Source: Lasioglossum baleicum | Lineage: Eukaryota; Arthropoda; Insecta; Hymenoptera; Halictidae | Direction of reading: 5' to 3' | Assembly: GCF_051020765.1 (NCBI RefSeq) | Contig: NW_027469363.1 | Coordinates: 119,017 to 183,016, forward strand | DNA: 64,000 bases | Shown here: positions 1 through 10,986 of the stretch, in pieces | How the letters are laid out: each line of letters opens with the position of its first letter | How positions within the stretch are numbered: position 1 is the first letter of the stretch | Made by a program: the position numbers and the translations under genes | Notes under the pieces: model-generated | Database searches by the model: none | Seen by the model: only the letters and a program-made list of their open reading frames with translations | Told to the model about the DNA's origin: nothing

Positions 1-149
1 TGCAAGAGTTTGCCTCAGGACCTACAAATTCATTCATGAAATTGAGGTGCCCGTCAGTAAAATGTACACTAATTTGTTTCTCTGGACTCGAAGTTATTCT
101 GTCGATGCCGTGTTTTTCGGTCTCAGATGGTAAGGTCTTCGATCAAATG

Positions 150-260
150 TTTGACACCATACAAACAAGTAACATTCTACAATGTTCTACCAGGGCTGTA
201 GCTTTCACAAACCGTATGACCATCGACCTTCTTGTTCATATAAGATATTAACGTGCCCGG
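150..260 (+). repeat. Sat1 copy lacking about one half-unit
   Basis: At about 171-210 the sequence passes from the GTAACGTTCTAC motif that opens the second half of the unit directly into the GTAACGTTCTCGAACGG-like motif that opens the first half of the next unit. About 170-190 bp is absent. This is what unequal exchange between the two related halves of the dimeric unit would leave. Confidence 0.7.
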
Positions 261-452
261 CACTGAATTGTATACTAAACTGCTTCTGTGATCACGTAGC
301 TATACTCTGGACACGGCGTGTTAGCTTGTCGGACGTTAAGACATTCGGTAATCGGTTTGACTTTATTCCATCTTGTATCGTTCTCAAACGGTTTGCCGCT
401 CTACTTTATCATTCAAACCGTAATTAGGGTGTCAATTGCCAATTAAGCTCAG

Positions 453-777
453 CGGATTTACTCCAGGAATGGCAGGATCGATTAAGCTATTGACATCGCC
501 GTTCGAATCTCAAAAATGGTGGTATTGTTCTCGAACTGCATAGCCCTCCATATTCCAATTCATACATGAACCTAACGTGCCTGTCTCTTAAATCAATGCC
601 AATTTCTTTCTCTGAACACGAAGTTATACTCTGTATGAAGTGGGAGATGTTCACGGAAGGTAAGGTCTTCGGTAGAACGTTGGACATTACTGCAATTGAT
701 AACGTTCTCTAACGGTGTCACTATCTATTTTTATATTCAAACTGTAAATTAAGGTGACTATTGCCAACACTGACCCT
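453..777 (+). repeat. Sat1 unit with ~21-bp internal deletion
   Basis: The unit is about 325 bp. At ~470 the stretch between GGAAT and CAGGATCG lacks the usual CTGGTTTGACTCTCGG segment, which accounts for the missing length. It is a local variant and no recurrence was noticed. Confidence 0.7.
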
Positions 778-1689
778 CGCATGCACTGCTGGAATACCTA
801 CTTGACATTTGGCGATATCCCAGGATACGTGAAGCTGTTCACTTAGCCAGCTAGCCAGCTGACTCTCACAGATGGTGGCAACGTTCTCGAGTGGTTTGAC
901 GCTCCATCTCCTTATTCGTGCATGAAATCAAGGTGCCCGCCACTAAAGTGAATACTAAATTCTTTATTTGAAGACGAAGTTATATTCTCGATAACGCGGA
1001 TGATGATCGAGGAAGGTACGGCCTTCGCTAAAACGTTTGACTTTATGGCAATTGGTAACGTTATCAAACGGTATGACGCTCAATTTTAATATTCAAACCG
1101 TGATCTCAGGTGTCTATTGCCAACTATGATCAAACGATTTACTCCCGGAAGACCTAGATTGGCTCTTGGAATCTCGAGGCAGGTAAAGCTATTCACTTAG
1201 CCGTTGATCACTCACAGAAGATGGCAACGTTCTCGAGCGGTTTGAGGCTCGATCTTCTAATTCGTACGAGAAGTTAAGGTGCTCGTCACTGCAATGGCGA
1301 CTAACCTCTTTCTCTGAACACGAAGTTATACTCTCGATACAGGCGGTTAGTTTTTCGAGGGATAAGGTCTTCGTTAAGACGGTTGGCTTTGTAGCAATTG
1401 GTAACAATCTACATCGAATTAACGGGATGCTATAATATTCAAACCGTGTATTAAAGTGTCTATTGCCAATACCGCTCAGGGTATTTACTCCTGGATTTCC
1501 TGATTCGCCTCCCAGTATCACACGATAGGTGAAGATATTGTCTTAGACGCCCGACACCCAAGGCGGGTTGTAACGTTCGGGAACGATTTGACACACGATC
1601 CAGTAATTCGTACATGAATGTACGGTGCACGACACTAAGATATATAATACTCTGTCTCTCTGAAGGTGAAGTTATACACTCGATGCATC

Positions 1690-1840
1690 TGGTCAGCCCC
1701 TCGGAAACCAATGCCTTCCGTAGAATGCTTGACTCTATACCAATGGTGAACGTTGCACAACTGTGTTACAGAGTACTTTAATATATATAACGGGAAGTAG
1801 GTTTTTTAGTGCCAATACTGTACTGCGCATTTACTCTCGG
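1690..1840 (+). repeat. Sat1 higher-order variant, copy 1 of 3 (also ~26.03 kb and ~50.01 kb)
   Basis: This half-unit shares non-consensus features with 26,030-26,150 and 50,010-50,160: GTCAGC followed by CAATGCC or TAATGC, GTAGAATG before TTGACT, a CAACTGTGT-type ending in place of CAACGGTTT, and a TTTATA/TATATA segment followed by GGGAAGTAGG or GGGTAGTAGG. Shared private states suggest descent from one unit that was later spread across the array. Confidence 0.55.
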
Positions 1841-2087
1841 AGAACCTAGTTTGACTCTCGGAATCACAGGATACGTGAATCATTTGACTTAGCCGTTCTA
1901 AACTCAAAGAATGTGATAACTTTCCCGTACCGTTTGACCATCCATATTCTAATTTATACATGAAGTTACGGTGCCCGTCACTGACATGGTGACTAACTTC
2001 TTTCTCCGGACACGAAGTTGTACAGCCGATACAGCGGGATCTGTTCTTTGGCGGTAAGCTTTTTCCGGACTAAAACTTTTGACATTA

Positions 2088-2099
2088 TACCAATTGGTA
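2088..2099. other. Example of the Sat1 palindrome TACCAATTGGTA
   Basis: A perfect 12-base palindrome of the Sat1 consensus lies at the border of the two half-units, and many copies retain it in full or with one change. It contains an inverted CCAAT pair (CCAATTGG). It could be a protein site or a hairpin-prone break point; nothing in the sequence decides this. Confidence 0.5.
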
Positions 2100-5000
2100 A
2101 CGTTCTTGAAAGCATAGACTGTGTACTTTAATATTCAAACCGTGAGTTAAGTTGTCCATTGCCTACAGTGTACGGCGAATTGACTCCCGGAATACCTGGT
2201 TTGACTATAGGAAATGCAGGACAGGTGAAGCTATTGACTTAGCCGTAAGTCTCACAAAGAAGACGGTAACTTTCTCGAAGGGTTTGACTCTTAATCTTAC
2301 ATTCATAAAGAAATTAATGTCCCCCTCACTAAAATGTTCTGCTACTTTGATAATCTGAGAACGAAGTTATACTCTCGATGGTACGGCTGATGTTCGCGGA
2401 AGGAACGGCCTTCGGTAAAACGTTTAGCTTTATAGCAATTAGTAACGTTCCCACACGGTCTGGCGCTACATTTTAATGTTCACTCGGCGAATTAAGATAT
2501 CTATTGTCAGTACAGTTCAGTGGATTTACTCCCGGATAACCTGGTTTGACTCTCGAAATCGCAGGATGGGTGAAGCTATTGAGTTAGCCATTCGTCTTCC
2601 ACAGAAGTTGGCAACGTTCTCGAGCGGTGTCAACCACGATTTTCGAACCCATATATTGTGTTAAGGTGCCCGCCACTGAAATGGATATTAATTTCTTTCT
2701 CTGAACACGAAGTCACCCTCTCCATGAAGCGGGTGAAGCTCGCGGAAGGTAAGGCCTTCGGTAAAACGACTGACTTTAATCCAATTTGAAACGTTCAACT
2801 ACGGTTCGACATTCCGCTTTAATATTCAAACCTGAATTAAGCTGCCTATTGCCAATACTGTTCAGCTGATTGACACCAGGAGTATCTGATATGACTCTCG
2901 GAAATACAGGATATTTGAAGCTATTGACATAGCTGCTCGAACATCTAAGAGGGTGGTAATGTTCTCAAACGGTTTGACAATCGATATTGTAATTCTTATA
3001 GGAAACTAAGGTGCCGTCACTAAAATTTATAGCAGTGTGTTTCTCTACCCACGTAGTTATACCTTCGATACAGTGTGTCAGGTTTTCGGGCTGTAAGGCT
3101 TTCGGTAAAACGCTTGACTTTTTAGGAACTGGTAACGACCCCAAAGATGACGCTCCATTTCAAAATGCAAACCATGGACTTCTGTATCTGTTGCCAATAC
3201 TGATCAGCGGATTTACTCTCGGAATACCTGGTTGGGCTCTCGGAATCACAAGATATGTGAAGCTATTGACATAGGTGCGCGACTCGCAGAAAAGGTGGTA
3301 TCGATCTCAGACGGTATGACTTTTAATCTTCCTATACTGGCATGATATTAAGCTACGCACCAGTAAAATGTTTACATATTTGTTCCTTTGAGCACGATGT
3401 TATACCCTCGATTCAGTGTGTTAGGCTTTCGGAGTGTAGGGTCTTCAGTGTAACGTTTGACTTTAAACCAATAGGTAACGCTATCAAACAGTTTCACGCT
3501 CTACTTTAGTATTACCGTGAATTAAGGTCTCCATTGCTAATAATTATCGGCGGATTTACTCCGGCCACACCTGGTTTGACTACCGAAATAACAGGATACG
3601 TGAAGCTACTGACGTAGCCGTTCGACTCTCAGAAAATGTGGGATCGCTCCTGTTACGGTTTGACTCTCGATTATTCTATTCGTTCATCAGAACGTTCATC
3701 AAATTGTTTCTGTGATCACTAGACATGGTACTCGCTCCAACTGGTTTATGTTCTTGGATGGCAACGTATTCGGTAAAAAGTTTGACTTTATAACGTTTGG
3801 TAATGTTCTCAAATATCGTGACGCTCTATTTTAACCATAGAACTGTAAATTAAGGTGTATATTGCTAACACCGTTCCGCGAATTTACTGCCGGAACACCT
3901 AGCTGACATTCGGTATCCCAGGTTACGTGAAGCTATTCACTTAGCAGGTCGTCTCTCACAGAAGGTGGCAACGTCCACGAGCGGTTTGACGCTCCCACCC
4001 TCTAATTCACGCATGAAGATAAAGCGCCTATCACTGAATTGAATGCTAACTTCATTCTCTGAAGACCAAGTTATATTTTCGATGACGCGTTAGATGTTCG
4101 CGGAAGGTAGCGCTTTCGCTAAAAAGTTTGACTTTATGGCAATTGGTAACGTTATCAAACGGTGTGACGCTCTATTTTAATATTCAAACCGTGATCTCAG
4201 GTGTCAATTCCAAATCCTGATCGTTCGCTTTCCTCCCGGAGTACCTAGTTTGACTCTCGGAATCTTCAGGCAGATAAAGCCATTCTCGTAGCCGCTCGAT
4301 CCAAAAATGAAGGAAGAAACGTTCTCGAACGGTTTGGCACGCGGACATCTTATTCATACATGAAATTGAGGTGCGCGTCTGATAAAATACAGACAAATTT
4401 GATTCTATGAACACCAAGGTATACTCTCGGTGCAGCGCGTTAGACATTTGGAGGGTAAGGTACACAGTAAAGCGTTTAACTTTATACAAATTGGTTGCAT
4501 TCTCAAACGGATTGACGTTCAACGTTAAAATTTAAACCGTGAATTAAGACGACTATTGGCAAAACCGTTCGACTGATGTACTCCCGGTGTACATGCTTTG
4601 GCTTTCGGAATATCAGGAAAAGTGTAGGTATTGACTTAGCCATTCTATTCTCAATGAAGGATGTAACGTTATCGCTAGGTTTGGCGCTCAATCTTCTAAC
4701 AGATTCTTGAAATTAAGGTGACCGTCACACAAATGTATAATAATTTGCTCCTCGGAACACGAAGATATACTGTAGATACAGCGGGTTAGCTTCGCGGACG
4801 GTAAGGCTTTAGGTAAAAAGTTTGATTCTATACCAATTCGTACCGTTCATACACGATTTGGCACCCTACTTTATTATTCACACGGCGAATTAAGGTGTCC
4901 ATTGCCAGAACTGTTCACCGGGTGTACTCCCGGAATGACTGGTTTGTCTTTCGGAATCAGAGGTTAGGAGAAGATATTGACTAAGCCGTTCGACTCTCAA

Positions 5001-5334
5001 AGAAAGTTGTAGCCTCCCCGAACAACTTGACACTCGATTTTCTAATTCATATATGAAGCTACGGTGCCCGTTACTGAAATGAAGACTGATTCCTTTCTCC
5101 GATCAGGAAGTTATACTATCGATACAGCGGGTCAGTTTTTCGGAGGGTAAGGTCTTCTGTAAAACGATTGACTTTGTAGGAACTTGTAACCTTCTTAAAC
5201 GGTTTGAGTGTGTTCGTTAATATTTATACCGTGATGTAGGGTGCATAATGCCCAAACTGAACAGCATACTTACATGCGGAATACCTGACATGACTCACGG
5301 AATCATGGGATAGGTGATGGTATTGAAATAGTAG

Positions 5335-5602
5335 TACGAATCTAGATGAAGGAGGTAACATTCTCGCACAGTTTGACCATCGATATTCTAATCCATGCTT
5401 GAATCTACGGTATTGTCACTAAATTGTATACTAATGTGATTCTCTAAACACGTAGCTGTACTCTCGATATTGCGGGATAGCTTCTCGGACTGCAAGGGAT
5501 TCGGTAAAGCGTTTGACATTATAGCAGTAGGTAACGTTCTCAAACGGTTTGATGTTCTACTTTACTATTCAAAGCGTGAATGAAGGTGTCTATTGCCAAT
5601 AA
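5335..5602 (+). repeat. Sat1 higher-order variant next to switch 1 (partner at 58,990-59,240)
   Basis: This copy and the one at 58,990-59,240 share GATGAAGGAGGTA or AATGAAGGAGGTA, TCGCACAGTTTGACCATCG, CATGCTTGA where other copies have CATACATGA, and ACTAATGTGATTCTCT. The likeness is clearly above that of arbitrary Sat1 copies. One partner abuts the first polarity switch and the other lies within 1 kb of the Sat2 boundary, about 53.7 kb away. Confidence 0.7.
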
Positions 5603-5612
5603 ACTTCCAGAG
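5600..5612. other. Sat1 polarity switch 1 (plus to minus)
   Basis: The plus repeat runs through GTGTCTATTGCCAATA and breaks near consensus position 338. The next bases, TTCCAGAGAGCTACCACC, are the reverse complement of the GGTGGTAACGTTCTCGAA region, near consensus position 105. Nothing foreign lies between. Switch 5 at ~46,537 joins the same two points of the unit. Confidence 0.85.
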
Positions 5613-5652
5613 AGCTACCACCTACTGTGAGAGACGAACGGCTAAATAATTA

Positions 5653-5813
5653 GCTTCACATGTCATGCGATTCCGAATGTCAAACCAGGTATCCTGGTAA
5701 TAAATGTGCTGTACAGTATGGGCAATAGACACCTCAATTCACGGGAAGAATAATGAATAATTCGTTCGGTAACGTCACCGCCATCTTTGATACAAACGCG
5801 GTTAATTAGATCG
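5653..5813 (-). repeat. Sat1 half-length unit (~160 bp)
   Basis: The GCTTCAC landmark recurs after only 160 bp. At about 5,745-5,765 the sequence leaves the second-half segment and re-enters the first-half segment, dropping ~186 bp. It lies just inside the first polarity switch. Confidence 0.7.
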
Positions 5814-8800
5814 CTTCACCTACACGACGATTCCAAGAGTGATCTGCGGTATTCCGGTAGTAAATCCGCTGTCATGCTTTGCAATAGACATCTTATTTCA
5901 CGGCATGAATATTAAAGTCGGGAGTCAAACCGTCGGGGAGCATTACCAGTCGGAATAATGTCATTCTTTTTATGAAATACCTTACCATCCGAGAACCTAA
6001 CGCGATGTTGTGAGTGGCATGCCCTGTGCTCACGAAGGCAAACAGGTAAACATTATAGAAGAAGCACACCTCTTTTTCAAATATTAATTAGGAGGTCGAG
6101 TGTCAAATGGTCCGAGATCGATACCACCTTCTTTGAGTGTCGAACGTCTAAGTCCATTGCTGCACATATAGTCGCGGTTCCAAGTGCCATGCCTGGTATA
6201 CGTGGAGTAAGTTCTCTGAGTAGTATTGCCAATGGGCACCATATTTCACAGTTTGTCATTTTAATGACGGGCACCTTATTAACATATATGGGTCGAAAAA
6301 TCATGAGAAAAACCGTTCAAGAACGTTACTACCTTCTTCATGATCGAACAGCTAATTTCACAGCTTCACTTATCCTCCTATTCCAAGAGTCAAACCATGT
6401 AGTCCGCGTCTGACACCGGTGAACAGTATTGGCATTAGACACGCATTTTAATGGTATGAATAATAAAGATCACAGTCAAACCTTTTAGAACGTTCCCATA
6501 TGCTGTATAGTCAAACCTTTTACCGAAGGCCTTACTATCCTTGAAGCTATCCCGCTGTTTCGCGATTATATCTTCGTGGTTTAGAGAAGCAAACTAGTAT
6601 ACATTTTAGTGACTGTTACATTAATTTCATGTAGAAATTAGAAGATCGATGGACAAACAGTTTCTTGAACGATACCACCCTGTTTGAGGGTCAAGCGGGT
6701 AGGTCGATAGCTCCACCTATCCTGTGATACCGATGGTCAAACCAGGTAATCTGAGAGTAACTTCGCTGAAGAGGATTGGCAATAGGTACTTTAATTCGCG
6801 GAGAGAATATTAATATACAGCTTCACACTGTGCGAGGCCGTTATCGATTGCTATAAAGTCAAACGTTTCACACAATGCCTTACCATCCGAGGAGCTATCC
6901 GGCCGTATCGGGAGTATAGCTACCTGTTTGGGGAAACACATTAGTATACAATTTAATGACAACACCTTAATGCCATGCATGAATTACGAGGTCGAGGGTA
7001 TAACCGTTCGACGAAGTTATACCTTCTGTGTGATTCGAACGGCTAAGCCTATTGCATCACCTGTCCTTTGATTCGGAGAGCTAATCCAGGTACTTCGGCT
7101 GTAAATCCGCTGAAAAGTATTGGCATAGACACCTTAAACTTCTGATCCAATACTAAAATCGAGCGTCTCACCGCTAGAGAACGCTACCAACTGCTATAAT
7201 GTAAACCTTTTTACCTATGGCCTTACCGTCAGAGTATGTATGCTGCCGGTTCGAGGGTACATCTTCATGTTCAGAGGATCAAGTTGGTCTTCCTTTCAGT
7301 GACTGGCATCCTAATTTCATGTACGAATAAGAAGGTCGAGTGACAAACCGTTCGAGAAAGTTGCCACCTTCTGTGGGAGTCGAACGGAAATGTTAATAGC
7401 TTCACCTATCCTTTGATTCCGAGAGTCAAACCTGGTCTTCCGGGAGTAAGCACGCTGCACAGTACTGGCAATAGAAACGTTAATTCACGATATGAGTATT
7501 AAAGTAGAGAGTTAAACTGTTTGAAATCGTTACGCATTGGTACAAAGTAATATTGCTTACCGGATACCCTACTTTCGGAGGACATGACCATCTGTACCGT
7601 GGGTATAACTTTGTGTTCAGAGCAACAAATTGGAAGAAATTTTAGCAGACGGACGGCTTAACTAGGTGGTAGATTGTCAATCCGTTCGAGAACGATACCA
7701 CCTTCATTGAGGATTCAACGGCTAAGTCGATAACTTCACCTATACTGTGATTCTGAAAGTCGAACCAGGTATTTCGAGAGTTAATCCGCTGAACAGTGTT
7801 TGGAATAGGCACCTGAACTCACGTTCTGAAAATTGAAGTTGAAATTCAAGCTGTCGGAAAGCATTATCAATTGTTATAAAGTCATACTTTATACCGAATA
7901 CCATGCCCTCAGGGAACCAAACCCGTTCTACGGAGTGTCGTGTTTACTGTTAGCGCAAAAACATATCTCTAGACATTCTTGCAGTGGATCCCCTTATTTT
8001 CGTGTTTCAGTAGCAAAATCGAGGGACCATCCGCTGGAGAACGTCACCACAGTTCATGAGAGTCGCACAGCTAAGCCAGTAGCTTCACGTATACTGTGAT
8101 TCCGAGAAGCAAACGAGGTACTCCGGGAGTAAATCCGCTCAGCACTATTGGCAATAGGCACCTCAATTCAAGGTTTGAATATTAAGGCAGGCCCGCAACC
8201 TGTTGTGGAACATTACCTATTCGAGCCGGGTTAAACTTCTTACAGAATGCCTTATCCTGCGAACAACTGAACCGCTGTACCTGGAGTATATCACGGTGTT
8301 CAGAGTATGGAACTAGTGTTCCTTTATTTACGAGCACCTTAATTTCGTGCAAGAATTAGAAGATCGAGGGTCAAACCTATCGGGAAAGTTACAACCGATT
8401 TTGAAATTCAAACGGCTAAGTCAATAACTTAATACATTCTGTGAATCAGAAAGTGGAACGAGATATTCCGGGAGTAAATGCGCTCCACAGTATTGCCAGG
8501 AGACAACATAAATTGCGGATTGGAAATTAAAATGGAGCGTCACACCCTGTGAGAACGTTACTTATTGCTATTAAGTCAAACGTTTTACCGAAGACCATAG
8601 CCTCGTAAAAATTAACCCGCTGTATCAAGAGTATAACTTCGTGTTCAGATAAAGAAATTAGTATTCATTTCAGTGACGGGCATAATAATGTGAAGTATGA
8701 AATGGAAGATCGGGTGTCAGACCATTCGAGAACGTTGCCAACATTTTGGAGAATCGAACGTCTCGGTCAATAGTTTCACTTATCCTGTGAGTCCGAGAAC

Positions 8801-9059
8801 CACACCAGGTAATCCGAAGGTAAATACGTTGGCGAGTACAGACAGTGGACATGTTAATTCACGGTTTGAATATTAAAGTACACAGTCCAACCTTTGTAGA
8901 ACTTTGCATATTTGTATAATGACAAAAGTTTGACCAAAGTCCTTACCCTCCGAGTACCTAATCCGCGATATCGCGAGTATAACTACGTAATCAGAGATAC
9001 AAATTAGTATACATTTTAGTAACTGGCACCTTAACTTCACGTATGAGTTAGAAGATCAA

Positions 9060-9110
9060 TTGTCATACTCTTCAAGAACAGGATAGCTTCACCTATCCTG
9101 TAATTCCGCG
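9060..9110 (-). repeat. Sat1 unit with ~30-bp deletion
   Basis: After TTCAAGAAC the expected ACCACCTTC through AAGTCAAT segment is missing, and the sequence continues directly with the AGCTTCACCTATCCTGT landmark preceded by AGGAT. A short direct match, GGATAGCTTC against the following CCTATCCTG, may have guided the event. Confidence 0.55.
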
Positions 9111-10973
9111 AGTCAACACCGGTATCTAACGAGTAAATCCGTTGAACAGTTTTGGCATTTGACACCTTAATTCAAGGTATGAATATTTATGCAGGGAGTC
9201 AAACGGTTGGAGAACATTACCAATTCCAATAGAGTCATGCCTATTTTGAATAACTTTCCTTCCGATACCAATCCAGGTGTAGCGAGCGACCTGCTTAATG
9301 TAAACAGAAACAGATTAGTAGGCATTTTAGTGGACGGACAACACATGCTTGTGTACAAATATCAACATCGTGAGTCAAAGCGTTCGAGAACGTTACCACC
9401 TCCTTCGCGACTCGTGCGGCTTGGTCAATAGCTTCACATAACCTGTGATTCGGAAAGTCAAACCAGGTATTGCGGGAGTGAATCAGCAGTACAGTATTAG
9501 CAATAGAAACCTTAATTCTCGGTTCGAATATTAAAGTGTACCGTCGCGCCGATTGAGAAAGCAACCATTTAGTACAAAAGTCAAAAGCCTTACCGAAGAT
9601 TTTACCTTCCGTGAGCAGTTTCCGCGACATAGAGAGTGTAACTTCGTGTTCAGAGAAAGTAATTTGTGACCATATCAGTGACGAGCACCTAATTTTCATG
9701 TACCAATTAGAATATCGTCTGTCAAATCATTCGAGATCGATACCACCTCCTTTTAGATTCGAACCGCTGAGTCAACAGCTTCAGCCGTAGTTGTCATTCC
9801 AAGTGTCAAGCCCGGTATTCCAGGAGTAAAACCGCTAAACAGTATTGGCGATAGAAACATTAATTCACTGCATGAACACTAAAGTAGAGAGTCAAACCGT
9901 CGGTGAACATTGCAGGTAGGTATAAAGTCATTCCTCTTACAGACTACCTTACATTCCGAGAAAATAACTGGCAGCAGGGTGTATGTTGCTTCGTGTTCGG
10001 AGAAACAAATTAGTTTACATTTGAATGACGGGATCCATAATGACATGAATGAATTACTATATCGAGTGTCAAACGAACGTTGTCACCTCATTTGAAGGTC
10101 GCACAACTGAGGCAATAGCTGCAGCTATCCTGTGATTCCGAGAGTCAAACCAGGTATTCCGGGATTAAAGCCGCAGAACAGTGATGGCAATTGGCTCCCC
10201 AATTCACGATGCTAATATTATCTTACATAGTCAAACCGTTCTAGGAACTTACTAATTGGTATAATGTCAAACGTTTTACCGAGGTCCTGACTATCCGAGA
10301 CCCAAAAATGCTGTATCGAGGGTATATTTTCATGTCCAGAGGATCAAATAAGTATAAAATATAGCGGCGTGCACCTTAACTTCATCTGTGAATTAGAGTG
10401 TCGAGCGCCAAACCGTACGAGATCGATACCCCTTTCTTTGAGAGACAAACGGCTAAGTTGAAAGCTTAATTTATCCTATGGTTCCGAGAATCAATCCAGG
10501 TATTCCGAGGATGAATCAGCGGAGGGGTATTGGCAATAGATACCACAATTTGCGGAGGGAGTATTGAAATTGAGCGACGCACCGTGTGAGAACGTTACCA
10601 ATTGTGCTATAAAGTCAAACGCTTTCGAGAAAGCCTTACCGTGCGAGAAGCTAACTCGCCATACCGAGAGTATTACTTCGTGTTTAGAGAAACACATTAG
10701 AATACATTCTAGTAATTCCACCTTAAACTCATATATGAATTGGAATATCGATGATCAAACCGTTCGAGAGCTTTACCACCCTCTTTGAAAGTCGAACGAC
10801 TAGGTCAGTAGCTCCACATATCCTGCTACTCGAGAGTTAAATCATGTTATACCGGAGTAAATCCGCTGAAGAATATTGGCAATTGACACCTTATTTCACG
10901 GTATTAATATATGTGTTTGGAGTCAAACTGTCGTAGAACATTACCAATTCTTATAGAGTCATGCCCTTTTTGA

Positions 10974-10986
10974 ATACCATTAGCAA
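10974..10986. other. Sat1 polarity switch 2 (minus to plus)
   Basis: The reverse repeat ends at TTTTTGAATACC (reverse complement of the GGTATTCGGTAAAA segment, a subfamily B state). It is followed at once by TAGCAACGATAAGGAGCGG, a diverged form of GGTAACGTTCTCGAACGG on the plus strand. Confidence 0.8.

Larger units (their letters stand above)
1..5604 (+). repeat. Sat1 tandem array, plus block 1
   Basis: Head-to-tail copies of the ~346-bp Sat1 unit, about 16 in number. Landmarks in order within a unit are CGGATTTACTCCCGG, GGTTTGACTCTCGGAATC, AGCTATTGACTTAGCC, GGTAACGTTCTCGAACGG, ATTCATACATGAAATTAAGG, CTGAACACGAAGTTATAC, GATACAGCGGGTTAGC, TTCGGTAAAACGTTTGAC, TACCAATTGGTAACG, CTTTAATATTCAAACCGTG and GTGTCTATTGCCAATACTG. 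Units begin (CGGATTTACT position) near 453, 778, 1135, 1480, 1826, 2176, 2521, 2866, 3208, 3551, 3879, 4226, 4573, 4919 and 5265, a mean spacing close to 345. The window opens inside a unit. Copies differ by many substitutions and small indels. Short open frames here belong to the repeat and are not genes. The block ends at a polarity switch. Confidence 0.96.
5605..10978 (-). repeat. Sat1 tandem array, minus block 1
   Basis: About 15.5 unit-equivalents in reverse orientation, recognised by the reverse-complement landmarks GTTACCACCTTCTTTGAG, GCTAAGTCAATAGCTTCACC, CTGTGATTCCGAGAGTC, CCGGGAGTAAATCCGCTG and GGCAATAGACACC. The block includes a half-unit near 5,755 and a unit with a ~30-bp deletion near 9,085. 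Subfamily B units occur near 6,010, 7,610, 9,290 and 10,950, a fairly even spacing of about 1.65 kb (close to five units), the most regular higher-order spacing seen in a minus block. Confidence 0.95.

Noticed and set aside
845..875. Short AGCCAGCT repeat near 850-870
   Set aside because: It is a local slippage duplication of the TTAGCCG element in one unit, with no recurrence noticed.
5605..10978. Simple in-place inversion of 5.6-10.98 kb
   Set aside because: One pair of break points nearly agrees (unit positions ~105 and ~88), but the other pair differs by about 100 bp (~338 against ~238). A simple inversion would need an added deletion, so I leave the mechanism open.
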